Shown piece after piece: positions 6,585 to 15,017 of a stretch of 64,000 nucleotides of DNA (within the stretch, counting starts at the first letter, position 1; each line of letters opens with the position of its first letter). The position numbers were made by a program, and so were the translations under genes. The DNA is from Shimia aestuarii (GTDB taxonomy: Bacteria; Pseudomonadota; Alphaproteobacteria; Rhodobacterales; Rhodobacteraceae), in contig NZ_FOTQ01000004.1 in the NCBI RefSeq assembly GCF_900114635.1, positions 1 through 64,000 of the forward strand, in the 5' to 3' direction. Under the pieces are notes generated by a model. That model did no database searches. It had not been told where the DNA came from and was given only the letters and a program-made list of their open reading frames with translations.

Positions 6585-7904
6585 TTACCAATCCACCGAT
6601 GTGAGCGTGGCCACGGTATCAGGACGCCCGAAACCCCACGATGCAGGTTGCACGAACCGGAGCGCGACTTCCCATGTTTGGAAGAGTGACCGGACTGGGG
6701 TGCCGCCGCTGTCGTTCGCGGGATCGTCCGACATCACCAACATCGCTTGGTTCGACATGTCGATTTCGGGAATGTCGATCCCCATAAACAACGAGTCCGC
6801 ATCCATCGCGATGACCTGATCAGCGGGCGCGTTGTCGGCAATGACCAGCGGGACACCTGCAAGGGTGCCACGTTCCAGTTCGGCCTGATAGGGACGGGTG
6901 CCTGTGCCGGGGGCCGTGGTCAGTGACAGGGACGCCACGCGGAGCGGGTTGATGATGAACACGGGGCGACGGGCGCGGATGCCGATGAGGTGCCCGAGTA
7001 GCCATTTGAGGTCTACTTGGACGCTATCAACATCATTGCCCGCACTCACCTGCGATGTGGCTCCGTTCAGGATACCAGCGGGGCGGACGCCTGCGACGGG
7101 GGTGTTGGCGTCGAGGAAAAATCCATCCAGCGCTCGGGCACTGTCGTCAATGATACCTTGCTGAACAACGTCCACGATCTGCGGACGCGATACGCGCCGA
7201 ATTTCTTCCGACAAGGTGGCGATGACGCCCAACGAATAACGGTTGAGCGTGACCGATCCGAACATGCCCGCCTTGACCGGGATTTCCGTCCCTTCCTCTT
7301 TCCACGCGGCGGGAAGGGTGTCCCGAAGACGCCGGGGATACGACATCGCGTTATGACCACGGAAATTCATTTCCCGCGCGCCAGCCCCGAGAAGCTGGGG
7401 GATAACCGCGCTCGGTGCGCGGTCCACAAAGTCCGGTCCCAGTCCGGTCCAGGTCAGTTCCTGCGCCCATCCTGCGACGTTGGTATAGGCCGGATCAGTT
7501 GCGGCTTTCTGCGCGTAACGACGCACCAGTCGCCATTCGTCCCCCGGTCGAACCTGCTTGATAAAGTCAGCGGGGTCGGTGCCATCCAGACGCCGGACAA
7601 TCTCAGCAGAGACCGCCAGAGCGATGGTTCCCAGCGCCGTGGGAGCCTTCACCGAAGGCTTGGCCTGCGCGGGTGCCTTCAGCGTGGCATCCAGCTTGAC
7701 CGGGCGATCCAACATGCGCCGCACGGTCGCCAATTCGGCCTCAACGGCAGGCAAGCGCGCCGCCGCCGCTTCCGCGTTTTTCAGTTCCTCATGGGCAAGG
7801 TCCAGCGCGCGTTCGGCGCGCATTCGGTCGCGCTCTGTTGCAACCTTCTGTCGCAAAATCGGGTTTTCGATTTCGCCGATCACGGCGGTGGAATCTTTGG
7901 GCAT
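6585..7904 (-). CDS. HK97-fold phage major capsid protein
   Basis: A 439-residue member of the phage capsid family. Residues 1-70 form a predicted coiled coil (RQKVATERDRMRAERALDLA) resembling the HK97 delta/scaffold domain. After an Ala/Pro/Lys linker the shell domain follows, with PSAVIPQLLG, PAAWKEEGTEIPVKAGMFG, the E-loop/P-domain region TLNRYSLGVIATLSEEI, then GFFLDANTPVAGVRPAGILN and the C-terminal AMLVMSDDPANDSG. No separate head protease gene is seen, so how the delta domain would be removed, if at all, is open. Starts 3 bp after the preceding gene. Confidence 0.88.
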   Translation of the reverse strand: MPKDSTAVIGEIENPILRQKVATERDRMRAERALDLAHEELKNAEAAAARLPAVEAELATVRRMLDRPVKLDATLKAPAQAKPSVKAPTALGTIALAVSAEIVRRLDGTDPADFIKQVRPGDEWRLVRRYAQKAATDPAYTNVAGWAQELTWTGLGPDFVDRAPSAVIPQLLGAGAREMNFRGHNAMSYPRRLRDTLPAAWKEEGTEIPVKAGMFGSVTLNRYSLGVIATLSEEIRRVSRPQIVDVVQQGIIDDSARALDGFFLDANTPVAGVRPAGILNGATSQVSAGNDVDSVQVDLKWLLGHLIGIRARRPVFIINPLRVASLSLTTAPGTGTRPYQAELERGTLAGVPLVIADNAPADQVIAMDADSLFMGIDIPEIDMSNQAMLVMSDDPANDSGGTPVRSLFQTWEVALRFVQPASWGFGRPDTVATLTSVDW

Positions 7905-7907
7905 TGT

Positions 7908-8120
7908 TCAGTCTCCTGTGATCACGGCGCGCAGGGCGCTCCGAATGCGGTTTTGTCCGGTGATGGACTTTTCTTCGGCCACCTCGCGCCATACGCGCCG
8001 GGTAAAGGATGCGGCTTCTCGCTTGGCATCCACGACCGAACATCCGGCGGCGAGAAGCTTGGCTTTTGCCAGTGTGTAATCGGCGCGGATCGCGGCGCGG
8101 AGTTTGTGATCATTTCGCAT
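7908..8120 (-). CDS. Small basic hypothetical protein upstream of capsid
   Basis: A 70-residue, Lys/Arg/Ala-rich, probably helical protein (MRNDHKLRAAIRADYTLAKA ...). It starts inside the end of the previous gene (11-bp overlap) and ends 3 bp before the capsid start. No family is recognised. Confidence 0.5.
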   Translation of the reverse strand: MRNDHKLRAAIRADYTLAKAKLLAAGCSVVDAKREAASFTRRVWREVAEEKSITGQNRIRSALRAVITGD

Positions 8121-8358
8121 TGCGGGCCATCCTTTCCAGATCATCCAGTGTGAATTCATCGGCGTGTTTTTCGAGCGCGGCCTCGGCATCGGCCTGCGCG
8201 TGTTCCAGCGTCTTCTCCAAGGTTGCAACGCGGTCGCGCAGCGGTTTCACGTGTTTGACGATCAGTTCGCCCATGGCGCGGGCGATGACCTGCATCTGCG
8301 CTTGGGTCAGAACTGGTTCGGCCTCTTTCCGGCGATATGGATTTCGGAACTCACTCAT
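8110..8358 (-). CDS. Small coiled-coil hypothetical protein
   Basis: An 82-residue protein with a strong heptad pattern (VKPLRDRVATLEKTLEHAQA) over residues 36-70. It overlaps the preceding stop by ATGA. The pattern would suit a scaffold or a small assembly factor, but this rests on context alone. Confidence 0.5.
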   Translation of the reverse strand: MSEFRNPYRRKEAEPVLTQAQMQVIARAMGELIVKHVKPLRDRVATLEKTLEHAQADAEAALEKHADEFTLDDLERMARNAK

Positions 8359-8903
8359 GTGCGGGCCTTTCTGGATGCGTTCGCTGCGGCGTTATATTTT
8401 CGGCGCAGGTCTTTGATGTCGGGATGTTTGGTATCGAAACCAGCACCGGGCAGAGCGCCCAGCAATTCGCCATGGAGCCGGGTCGCGTCCAGATCGGCCT
8501 CGGCATCCACAAGGCGCTTCTCGGCGCGATCTGCGGCGTCTCGGGCGTGCTTGGCGGCGCGTTCCAGCTTTTCGATCAGAACGGGATTTGCGCAACCCAA
8601 CGCCAGACACCGCTTTGCCGCCCCGATGACGGGCGACGGGTGGAAAGCGCCGGGTTGCTTGAAGCACAGGATATGGACTGCGCGTTCAAATTCTTCGGCT
8701 CGTTTGAGGGTATCTTCGACGGCCTGCTCTGCTTCCCTCAGACGGTCGGTGAATATGGATGTCAGCTTGCGCCGGGTCTCGGTCGCTCCGTCGCGGCCTG
8801 CTTGTTCGGCCCTGCTTGCCGCTGCGAGTTCTCGGCGGATGTAGCCTGTGGATTTAACGAGGCGTCGAGCCAATGTCGGCGCGGTGCGGACGGTCAGTGT
8901 CAT
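8355..8903 (-). CDS. Helical hypothetical protein of the element
   Basis: A 182-residue, Ala/Arg/Glu-rich protein starting MTLTVRTAPTLARRLVKS. Residues 40-85 and 110-150 are coiled-coil-like (RLREAEQAVEDTLKRAEEFE; KLERAAKHARDAADRAEKRL). A Cys-containing stretch ILCFKQPGAFHPSP lies between them. Family unknown. An in-frame ATG at 8918 is an alternative start. Overlaps the next gene by 4 bp. It stands where portal or scaffold genes often lie, but no portal motif is present. Confidence 0.5.
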   Translation of the reverse strand: MTLTVRTAPTLARRLVKSTGYIRRELAAASRAEQAGRDGATETRRKLTSIFTDRLREAEQAVEDTLKRAEEFERAVHILCFKQPGAFHPSPVIGAAKRCLALGCANPVLIEKLERAAKHARDAADRAEKRLVDAEADLDATRLHGELLGALPGAGFDTKHPDIKDLRRKYNAAANASRKART

Positions 8904-9039
8904 ATTTCTCGGTCCCATGGTTCGGGTGTTCGACGAGACCGAGCGGATCAGCAAAGCGTCTTCGCACCCGGCCCGTCGCGGTCAGGGTGCACGATGTAGG
9001 TGATTCGCACAAGATGTTGGGTTTTGGTCGTACCTAAAC

Positions 9040-9225
9040 CTATATATTGTGTTTCACGAGGTCCAAGATGACATCCGGGTCGATACCCAGCATGGCGGCG
9101 ACCGCTGGGCCGGATGTTTTCAGCCAATGGATTGCGGCGGCATCTCCGCGCCGTGCGGCCTTTATTTGCGCTTCGAGCGCTGCGGACCAGAGACGGGCGC
9201 AGGCCGTTGCATCAATGTGATTCAT
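9040..9225 (-). CDS. 61-residue hypothetical protein
   Basis: Starts MNHIDATACARLWSAALEAQ and ends in DPDVILDLVKHNI. Its start overlaps the end of the preceding gene by 14 bp. The segment AIHWLKTSGPAVAAMLGID could form a short helix-turn-helix, as in small phage terminase-like or regulator proteins, but this is weak. Confidence 0.45.
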   Translation of the reverse strand: MNHIDATACARLWSAALEAQIKAARRGDAAAIHWLKTSGPAVAAMLGIDPDVILDLVKHNI

Positions 9226-9430
9226 AAGCTGCCTTCCATCGGTCAAAAATGTCCTTGCTGGATCGCGCCGTGGTGAAGGCGATGGTGGTTTCCAGACACG
9301 TGATCTGATGTGTGTAGAAATCCAGCCGCTCGTATTTGGTCGGAGCGCCGACATGGCGCGCGATCATCCGCCGGGCGTGTTGGATCGCCGCTGCGGCGCG
9401 TTCTTCTGCGATGAGTCGATCTAGTTCCAT
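9212..9430 (-). CDS. 72-residue hypothetical protein
   Basis: Starts MELDRLIAEERAAAAIQHAR; the ATG at 9430 has GGAAC upstream. Helical, charged, with CLETTIAFTTARSSKDIFDRW near the end. Family unknown. First gene after the 350-bp gap that holds ATAGCG/CGCTAT dyads, so it may open the structural transcription unit. Confidence 0.5.
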   Translation of the reverse strand: MELDRLIAEERAAAAIQHARRMIARHVGAPTKYERLDFYTHQITCLETTIAFTTARSSKDIFDRWKAAYESH

Positions 9431-9681
9431 TTCGTTCCGATATAGGGCGGGCTGTGCGCGTCGGGGCGCGCGTAGACCGAGTATAATCAAACCTTCCAGT
9501 GACGGGAAGGTTGGTCATTTTGCCCGTTCGTTTTTGAGATTCACTCCCCCGTGCGGTTCCGCACCCCTTAAGTCCAGATACGACCCACCGCCCCCCTACG
9601 AGCCGATCCCGGTCTGGTGTCGGGGTGGTGCTTGGCTGGTGTCGGGGAGCCATCGGATCGGAGCGGTCCGCCGTCGGGACG

Positions 9682-9772
9682 ATAGCGGATCGCGCTATAG
9701 CCAGTGTTGATCAGGGGTTGGGGATAGCGGATCGCGCTATACCTTCTTGGGGCCTCTGTTGGATCGCGCTAT
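9682..9772. promoter_or_regulatory. Repeated dyad ATAGCG-N5-CGCTAT in the gap before the structural genes
   Basis: ATAGCG-GATCG-CGCTAT occurs at 9682-9698 and again at 9724-9740, a perfect dyad each time. A third copy at 9762-9772 keeps only GATCG-CGCTAT. Spacing is 42 and about 32 bp, near whole helical turns. The 9431-9784 gap has no supported gene. For leftward transcription the sites lie upstream of the structural gene series, so they may be operators controlling it. Confidence 0.6.
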
Positions 9773-9784
9773 ATCCCGGAATGC

Positions 9785-10123
9785 TCACCTATACACAACA
9801 GATGATCTGGAACAGTTGGACGCCAAGCCACGCAACCAACCACGAGTCTTCCTGTCATCACTGTCCAACAAATCCGCCAAAGTTTCGCAGAGATGTCCAA
9901 TCGCCACGTAATCGGCTCTTGTTGGTCTTGGTTTTCCTCTGCCGACGTAATCGGATGGGTATGGCGACAAGATGAAAGGGGGCAACGAGTAAACGCCAAC
10001 GTCCTTCAGATTGGCGATAGCTGATTCACACTCGCGGCGAAACGCATGGTTCTTTGGCAGACGACCATTGCTCCATTCCAATATCTGAGCAAGCGCAGAA
10101 GCCACGTAATCGCGTTCATTCAT
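9785..10123 (-). CDS. Hypothetical protein downstream of primase
   Basis: A 112-residue protein starting MNERDYVASALAQILEWSNG, with AGAGGA six bases before the ATG. The N-terminal 50 residues are helical; the middle holds a Pro/Ser stretch (YSLPPFILSPYPSDY). Family unknown. A repeat copy of the 10136-10290 array sits immediately upstream of its ribosome site, so its expression may be tied to that array. Confidence 0.5.
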   Translation of the reverse strand: MNERDYVASALAQILEWSNGRLPKNHAFRRECESAIANLKDVGVYSLPPFILSPYPSDYVGRGKPRPTRADYVAIGHLCETLADLLDSDDRKTRGWLRGLASNCSRSSVVYR

Positions 10124-10135
10124 CGTTTTTTCCTC

Positions 10136-10290
10136 TGTAGACATTTGAGCCTTGCGCGCGCGATTGGCCCATGTTGGGGGGCTGTTTTGTAGACATTTGA
10201 GCCTTGCATACGGGGAGAGATTTTTTTCACCTTATTATTATTATAAAGGTGAATTTGTTTCTCGCGCGCGCTAAGGCTCAAATGTCTACA
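10136..10290. repeat. Three 18-20-bp repeats around an AT-rich hairpin (origin or operator candidate)
   Basis: TGTAGACATTTGAGCCTTGC occurs at 10136-10155 and 10188-10207, and inverted at 10273-10290 (AAGGCTCAAATGTCTACA). The first and third copies are extended by GCGCGCG tracts, giving a long inverted repeat enclosing about 110 bp. Inside is an AT-rich hairpin at 10224-10252 (TTCACCTT ... AAGGTGAA). The array lies between the primase/helicase stop and the next gene. Repeats beside a replication gene, with an AT-rich core, are typical of origins; a regulatory array is the alternative. Confidence 0.65.
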
Positions 10291-13007
10291 CCCTTGATCT
10301 TGGCAATAACTGCGTTTCTGCGTTCACGTTCGGCAACAGCCTGCTCAGTGAACTTTGTGTGCACGCGCGGGTTCACTGTCCAATGACGTGGCAGGAAAGA
10401 TTCATCGTTGGGCGTCACCCATCCAGCATCCTCAAGGAACCTGAACACACGGCGCTTCCCTGCATCGTCCAGCTTCCTGAACGCACGATAGTGTTGATGG
10501 ATCACACGCGGCCCGATGACGGTCTGTTCGGGATGTGCAAGGATATACCCAGCAATCCAGCGCACATGTTCCCCGTCACCACCGTCGCCCAAGATGTCGT
10601 CATAGAGCGCGAACACGTTGGGCAGGAAAAAGTCCATGTGCAGGTCCGCAACGATTTGCGCCGTCTCGGCCCCTACCAGATAGTCAACGGCTTGCAGGCC
10701 GTGACAGGCGCAATGAATTGCGTGCAGCACCAACGCCCAGCGATACAACCCACCTTCCCACTTGTTCAGATGCGCCGTTACGGTCTCGGACAAGTTGCCG
10801 CTACTGGTCAGGGTGAAAACCTCACCCCAGCATTTTTCCAAGATGGCGGTTGCCTCGTCCGACAACTGAACGTCACGCCCCCGGCGTTGCCCACTCAGTC
10901 GCGCAACAATATCCTGATAACCCCGCATCACCGTCGGGTCCGTCGCCGCGTTCGTGGCCTTGGCGGCGCGGTTGGCGATGATGGGATAGAACCGCTGCAA
11001 CAGCCCGTCATGCGGTAAGTTCTTCATGGCTTCCTTCAGGGCGGCGGGTTGAATGCCGCCAATGATGGATGCGCTCCAATTGTCCACGATCACGTCACCA
11101 CGCCCGACGCGATGCACGGGATATTCTCCACCATTGTAAAGTTGAAGGTAAGCGGCGCGGTTCATGGCACCTTCTCCTCGCCCTTCCACACTCGCCATCC
11201 ATCCCGACAATTCGTCACGCACCACGGTCACGCCACGCGGGTTCCATTGCAGGATGTCGCTGAGTTTTGCCACGGTGACGTCACTCACGAACAAGGTGTG
11301 GGTTTCAGGGTGCGTCGGTGGTAGGCCCTCGGGCATCGCGTCCGACTTGCCGTCGGTGTATTTCTTCACCGCAGTGTTCCAGCGTTTCAGGTCCGTCTCG
11401 TATTGGGCGATGCGGGCGCTATCCGTTCTCGTATTGTCGCTATTGATGCGGCGCGCAGGCTTCAAAGCCATGTTGATGGCGGGCGTCTTCTTGATTGACG
11501 GATCACCGATAAGAGCCATCCAAAGGCGGGGATGTTCTTCCCATCCACGATGGACATAGGGTTTGATGACAATTCTGTGGTCCAGAGCCGCAGCAGCGCC
11601 CGCCACACAGGCCCCGAACATAATTTCGCGGGGTACACCCATCGCAGGGGCCTCATGAGCCAGCAGGGGCCGCAGAACGGGCAGTACGCAGTGTTCAGGC
11701 AACTTGGTCCCCACAAGCGGCTGCATGACGTCCACAGGCTCTGTTTCTGGCACCGTTACGACGGCGTGCATGTCGGGCGCATCGGCCCATGCATCCTGCG
11801 GCATCATCACACCCGGCGGCATCTTTGCTGCTTCCCGCGCGAACGTATCGACCCCGAGCGAATAGCGCATGGGCTTGTCGCCACTCGTGTGTGCGAATGA
11901 GGCGATGTAGGGTTCCGGGGAGTCGGCGTAAATCTTCGCCGTTGTCGAACTACCGTAATCAGGCTCCATCGGATCGCGACAGGCAACCCCGTGCCAAGCG
12001 GTGGGATTGGCGTTGATCTGCGCGACCGTCACGGGGTCTTTGCGGTGCGGGTAGATCGTTAGACCCTCGGGCAATGTGTTGCCCGTCATCATGACCTCTA
12101 CGGCCCGCAACGCGGCGTCCTCGGTCATTCCATTGTCCACCAGTTCCGCGACACGGGCCGCGCGGTACTCTTTGACCACCCGGTCGCATTCGGGCTTCAG
12201 GCGTTGCGCTATGGCACGTGTTGCCGCGTCAAAGGCGACTTCCTCGTCACGGGTCAGAGCGGGGAGTATGGTGCGCGTGTCGATCACCTCGGTCAGACCG
12301 GGGATCAGTTCCACCATCTTGTGTTGCGTCATGCCGGGGGCAAGGACCGCGCGCATGTAGATCGGCTGACTGGGGGTCTCCAATTTCATGTCGACCGCAG
12401 AGCGCACCAGACACTGACCCTTTGCGCTCACACGGGACATATCCAGCCCAGCGACCAGAGCGCGCTTGTGAAGCACGTCCAGAGTGCGGGGGATGTCGGT
12501 TGCGTCCGACACATGGAAATAGACGTGTGTGCCGCCCAGTCCTTTCCTCTGCGCCCCGTCCGGCCCGTAGACATTCGACGACGTGCTGGACACGGCCAGA
12601 CAGGTGTAATGGGCAAGCACGGGCAAAGCGGCCCTCAGACGGGCCACGGTGTCCGCTAGGGTGTCACCGAGCGCGCCGTCGATGTCGATCACCAGAAGCC
12701 CCGCCTGTGGCCTGTGTGTCAGGTTCTTGTTGTTGCGGGATATGAGGGGAAAGCCCTCGGATGTGGTCTCACCGGGCTTGGTTTCACGACCGACCGCGAC
12801 GGCTTGTGGATGCACTGACACACCGGATGTCAGGAATGTGTTGGCCGTGGTGCCTGTTTCGATGAAGGTCTTCAGATCGACCAGAGTGGGCAGGTGCAGC
12901 GTCTCGTAATTGGCGGCAACAAATCCACCAATCGTTTCGCTTGTGCCGTCGGCATAGAAGTGTTTTCCGGCGCGGGCTTCGGTTTGTTCAAACTTTCCGA
13001 TAATCAT
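10278..13007 (-). CDS. Primase plus DUF3987-type helicase, replication protein of the element
   Basis: A 909-residue two-part replication protein. The N-terminal 300 residues resemble virus-type primase/polymerase domains: LLVIDIDG near residue 105 could supply the metal-binding Asp pair, and GGTHVYFHV follows. The C-terminal part (about residues 450-760) is DUF3987/YfjI-like, a helicase-type ATPase: a Walker-A-like GDPSIKKTPAIN, a Walker-B-like VTVVRDELSGWM, and the conserved SIIGGIQPAALKEAM. The Walker A is unusual, lacking the usual second glycine. Probably starts replication of the excised element, with the repeat array at its 3' end as candidate origin. Confidence 0.82.
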   Translation of the reverse strand: MIIGKFEQTEARAGKHFYADGTSETIGGFVAANYETLHLPTLVDLKTFIETGTTANTFLTSGVSVHPQAVAVGRETKPGETTSEGFPLISRNNKNLTHRPQAGLLVIDIDGALGDTLADTVARLRAALPVLAHYTCLAVSSTSSNVYGPDGAQRKGLGGTHVYFHVSDATDIPRTLDVLHKRALVAGLDMSRVSAKGQCLVRSAVDMKLETPSQPIYMRAVLAPGMTQHKMVELIPGLTEVIDTRTILPALTRDEEVAFDAATRAIAQRLKPECDRVVKEYRAARVAELVDNGMTEDAALRAVEVMMTGNTLPEGLTIYPHRKDPVTVAQINANPTAWHGVACRDPMEPDYGSSTTAKIYADSPEPYIASFAHTSGDKPMRYSLGVDTFAREAAKMPPGVMMPQDAWADAPDMHAVVTVPETEPVDVMQPLVGTKLPEHCVLPVLRPLLAHEAPAMGVPREIMFGACVAGAAAALDHRIVIKPYVHRGWEEHPRLWMALIGDPSIKKTPAINMALKPARRINSDNTRTDSARIAQYETDLKRWNTAVKKYTDGKSDAMPEGLPPTHPETHTLFVSDVTVAKLSDILQWNPRGVTVVRDELSGWMASVEGRGEGAMNRAAYLQLYNGGEYPVHRVGRGDVIVDNWSASIIGGIQPAALKEAMKNLPHDGLLQRFYPIIANRAAKATNAATDPTVMRGYQDIVARLSGQRRGRDVQLSDEATAILEKCWGEVFTLTSSGNLSETVTAHLNKWEGGLYRWALVLHAIHCACHGLQAVDYLVGAETAQIVADLHMDFFLPNVFALYDDILGDGGDGEHVRWIAGYILAHPEQTVIGPRVIHQHYRAFRKLDDAGKRRVFRFLEDAGWVTPNDESFLPRHWTVNPRVHTKFTEQAVAERERRNAVIAKIKGVDI

Positions 13008-13091
13008 GGTGGTCGGACTCCGACTTGCTGGTGTCCACCCGTCGGCGTAGAATGCCCGGTATTACAGACGTGGTTGGATGTAATTTTCTGT

Positions 13092-13129
13092 GACCTGACC
13101 GGGCGGGGTGGCTCGGTCAGGTCTTTTTT
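13092..13129 (+). terminator. Strong hairpin between deoxyribosyltransferase-like and primase genes
   Basis: GACCTGACCG pairs with CGGTCAGGTC (10 bp) and is followed by TTTTTT on the plus strand. In that orientation it is a typical intrinsic terminator, although all nearby genes run leftward. It lies directly past the stop of the leftward gene at 13128, where the same stem would form without a U tract. It may block antisense transcription or separate the early unit from the primase unit. Confidence 0.6.
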
Positions 13130-13718
13130 ATGCGGGTCTCGGTACTGAACCCGGTGGCATCTGAGGAATTGTTTTGTTCCTCATAGTCATGATCTGTTGA
13201 AAACCTTCGACCGCGTTGCGCGCATGAACAACAGCACGGGCTGTTCGGAAGGTCATCCACGCTTCACCCAAGTCGACGTATTTGTTCACAGCGATAAAAA
13301 TCGGCTTCCCACGGGCAAACGCATACCCGATTTCCAAATGCGTCCCGTGGGCTTCCAGATAGTCACCATCTGCCCAAACGAAGACCCAATCGGCTTGGTC
13401 GATCCAATACAAACAACGGGTAAACACTTCATGTGGGTGAATCCCATCACCACACATCTGAGATAGGGCGTGTTTGCTGTCTGGGTGTGTGTGGGCGCAA
13501 CGATGATCACAAGACGCGAAATGCGGCCCAGTCATGTAGACATCCCGATACCCGCAAGCCGTTTTGCTCAATTTCAACAAACGGTCTGGTTCATTGCGGA
13601 ACTGATTTGGTTCCCAATACTCCACACCCGTGCGTTGGTATCCATATGTCCCGTGGATCAGACCCAAACGCCAGTCGACGTCGCTGATGCGTCCGGCGAG
13701 ATAGACTTTTTCCATCAT
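13128..13718 (-). CDS. Nucleoside 2-deoxyribosyltransferase-like protein
   Basis: A 196-residue protein of the nucleoside 2-deoxyribosyltransferase-like fold. The N-terminus KVYLAGRIS is the typical first strand and loop. The core EVFTRCLYWIDQADWVFVWA and HGTHLEIGYAFARGKPIFIA contain the conserved Asp, the Gly-Thr and the Glu expected as nucleophile in the xGTxxEIGYA motif. A Cys/His-rich insertion (CDHRCAHTHPDSKH) lies in the middle. Related proteins act in nucleotide salvage or in phage nucleotide modification and defence. Its substrate here is unknown. It starts with an ATGA overlap and sits in the integrase-side unit. Confidence 0.75.
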   Translation of the reverse strand: MMEKVYLAGRISDVDWRLGLIHGTYGYQRTGVEYWEPNQFRNEPDRLLKLSKTACGYRDVYMTGPHFASCDHRCAHTHPDSKHALSQMCGDGIHPHEVFTRCLYWIDQADWVFVWADGDYLEAHGTHLEIGYAFARGKPIFIAVNKYVDLGEAWMTFRTARAVVHARNAVEGFQQIMTMRNKTIPQMPPGSVPRPA

Positions 13719-14167
13719 TCCACACCCCCGATCACGGTCAGCGCGGCCTGCAACGCTTCGAAGAATTCGCCACGTTCTAGGCGTCGCCAGATCACCACAA
13801 GATTGCGAAACATAGCAGTGGTCAGGGAAGAACCGCGCCATTCTTCCAGCAACTTCACTTCTGCCACGGGTCCATTCGGCAGGCGTGTCACCTTATCACC
13901 AGTGTATTGCACCGGGATAATGGTCTCGTACTTGCGCGCCTTGGTCCGGTTGATGACGGCCCGCGCGTGAAGCGTGGCCCGCTCGGTCTGATCTTCGCGC
14001 AAAAGGCCCGCGATCACCGCGATGTCCCAAAGATACGCGGATGTGAGAGTCAGACCGTTTCGAGCCTCAAAGAGACCCGATACGCGTCTCGCTTCGGCAA
14101 GGATGTGTTCCGACAATCCATGCTTCATGGTGACGGGGGCATAGAGCCAGCCATCGTGTTCAATCAT
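13715..14167 (-). CDS. Hypothetical protein of the element
   Basis: A 150-residue protein starting MIEHDGWLYAPVTMKHGLSE. Unknown family; the middle has LTSAYLWDIAVIAGLLREDQ, likely helices. Both ends are ATGA overlaps (with the excisionase-like gene before and the deoxyribosyltransferase-like gene after), showing it belongs to one coupled unit. Confidence 0.55.
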   Translation of the reverse strand: MIEHDGWLYAPVTMKHGLSEHILAEARRVSGLFEARNGLTLTSAYLWDIAVIAGLLREDQTERATLHARAVINRTKARKYETIIPVQYTGDKVTRLPNGPVAEVKLLEEWRGSSLTTAMFRNLVVIWRRLERGEFFEALQAALTVIGGVE

Positions 14168-14517
14168 ACCGCACCCCCATCCCGGTGGCGCTTGATCCAA
14201 TCGTGGACGTCTTGGCGATCATAGAAGATTTCGCGGACAACGCGGATCGGGGTCGGGCCTGTGCCTTTGACGCGCATCCGGGCAAGCGTGTCGTGGCTCT
14301 TGTCGAGCAACGCGGCCAGATCGTCGTCATCGTAAAGGCCAAGATCACGCTTCAGCCGACACCGGGTTTCCGTCGCGGTCTCGGACGGGAAGGGGACGCC
14401 CTGCAAAAGCAGGTCCGCGCGGGTGTGGACGTCGAGTTCGCGCCACGCGACGTGTGTCCCGTCGTCGTAATTGGGCAGGTCCGCGCCTGCCTCGGTCATG
14501 TATTTCGGTTCTGACAT
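14164..14517 (-). CDS. Excisionase-like winged-helix DNA-binding protein
   Basis: A 117-residue protein whose C-terminal 50 residues match the MerR/AlpA/excisionase-type helix-turn-helix: DDLAALLDKSHDTLARMRVK, then GPTPIRVVREIFYDRQDVHDW. This is the usual pattern of helix-turn-helix, wing and the closing YDRxDVxxW. The N-terminus (KYMTEAGADLPNYDDGT) has no match. ATG at 14517 is preceded by AAAGG with 8-nt spacing. Located two genes from the integrase, it is the best candidate for the directionality factor, or for an AlpA-type activator of integrase. Confidence 0.7.
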   Translation of the reverse strand: MSEPKYMTEAGADLPNYDDGTHVAWRELDVHTRADLLLQGVPFPSETATETRCRLKRDLGLYDDDDLAALLDKSHDTLARMRVKGTGPTPIRVVREIFYDRQDVHDWIKRHRDGGAV

Positions 14518-14594
14518 TCGAGTCACCTTTTCAGTTGGTGACTCCCCTCATAAGCACGGATTTTGCCCGAGTCGCTGCGCTAGCGGCGCTAGTG

Positions 14595-15017
14595 TCAGAC
14601 TTTCTTCATCCAGCGAATTACGGTCCGTTTGTCGGGTAAATCGCCATGTTCTTCGGACAACCTCGCCAGTACCAGATCAGCAACAGCCGACTCGCTCAGA
14701 TTGGACCGTCGCGCCATGATCCGGGCGGCGATGTCCAAAGCCTCACCCCGGACCGCATCCCACTTGCCGCGCCTCACACTGCCCGCAGCGGCACGAGATT
14801 GAGCCACACGGGCGATGTCGCGGCGAATGTAGCGCATTGCCAATGCCGCCATGTCGTCACCCTCAGAGGCCAGATTCCCGGCCTGTACGGCGTCCCAGTA
14901 GGCGGACACGTCGGCAAACCCAAGCTGGTGAGCGTGTTCAGCTATGAGGCGGTCCACGGTCTCCTGATCGGGGGGATCGACCAACCACGACACCGGACCC
15001 CAGACCACGGGAGTCAT
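14595..15017 (-). CDS. Hypothetical protein with C-terminal HTH, coupled to integrase
   Basis: A 140-residue helical protein. The start overlaps the integrase stop by ATGA. The C-terminal part NLSESAVADLVLARLSEEHG, then LPDKRTVIRWMKKV looks like a DNA-binding HTH of the phage-regulator type. The middle is Arg/Ala-rich. Role unknown; possibly a regulator of the early unit. Confidence 0.55.
   Translation of the reverse strand: MTPVVWGPVSWLVDPPDQETVDRLIAEHAHQLGFADVSAYWDAVQAGNLASEGDDMAALAMRYIRRDIARVAQSRAAAGSVRRGKWDAVRGEALDIAARIMARRSNLSESAVADLVLARLSEEHGDLPDKRTVIRWMKKV

Noticed and set aside
6585-7904. Capsid gene as part of a gene transfer agent cluster
   Set aside because: Rhodobacterales GTA clusters keep terminase, portal, protease and capsid in a fixed order. 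Here these neighbours are missing and the gene lies in an integrase-flanked element in dusA.
9682-9772. CRISPR array
   Set aside because: Only two full copies and a partial copy of a 17-bp dyad, with unequal short spacers and no cas genes.
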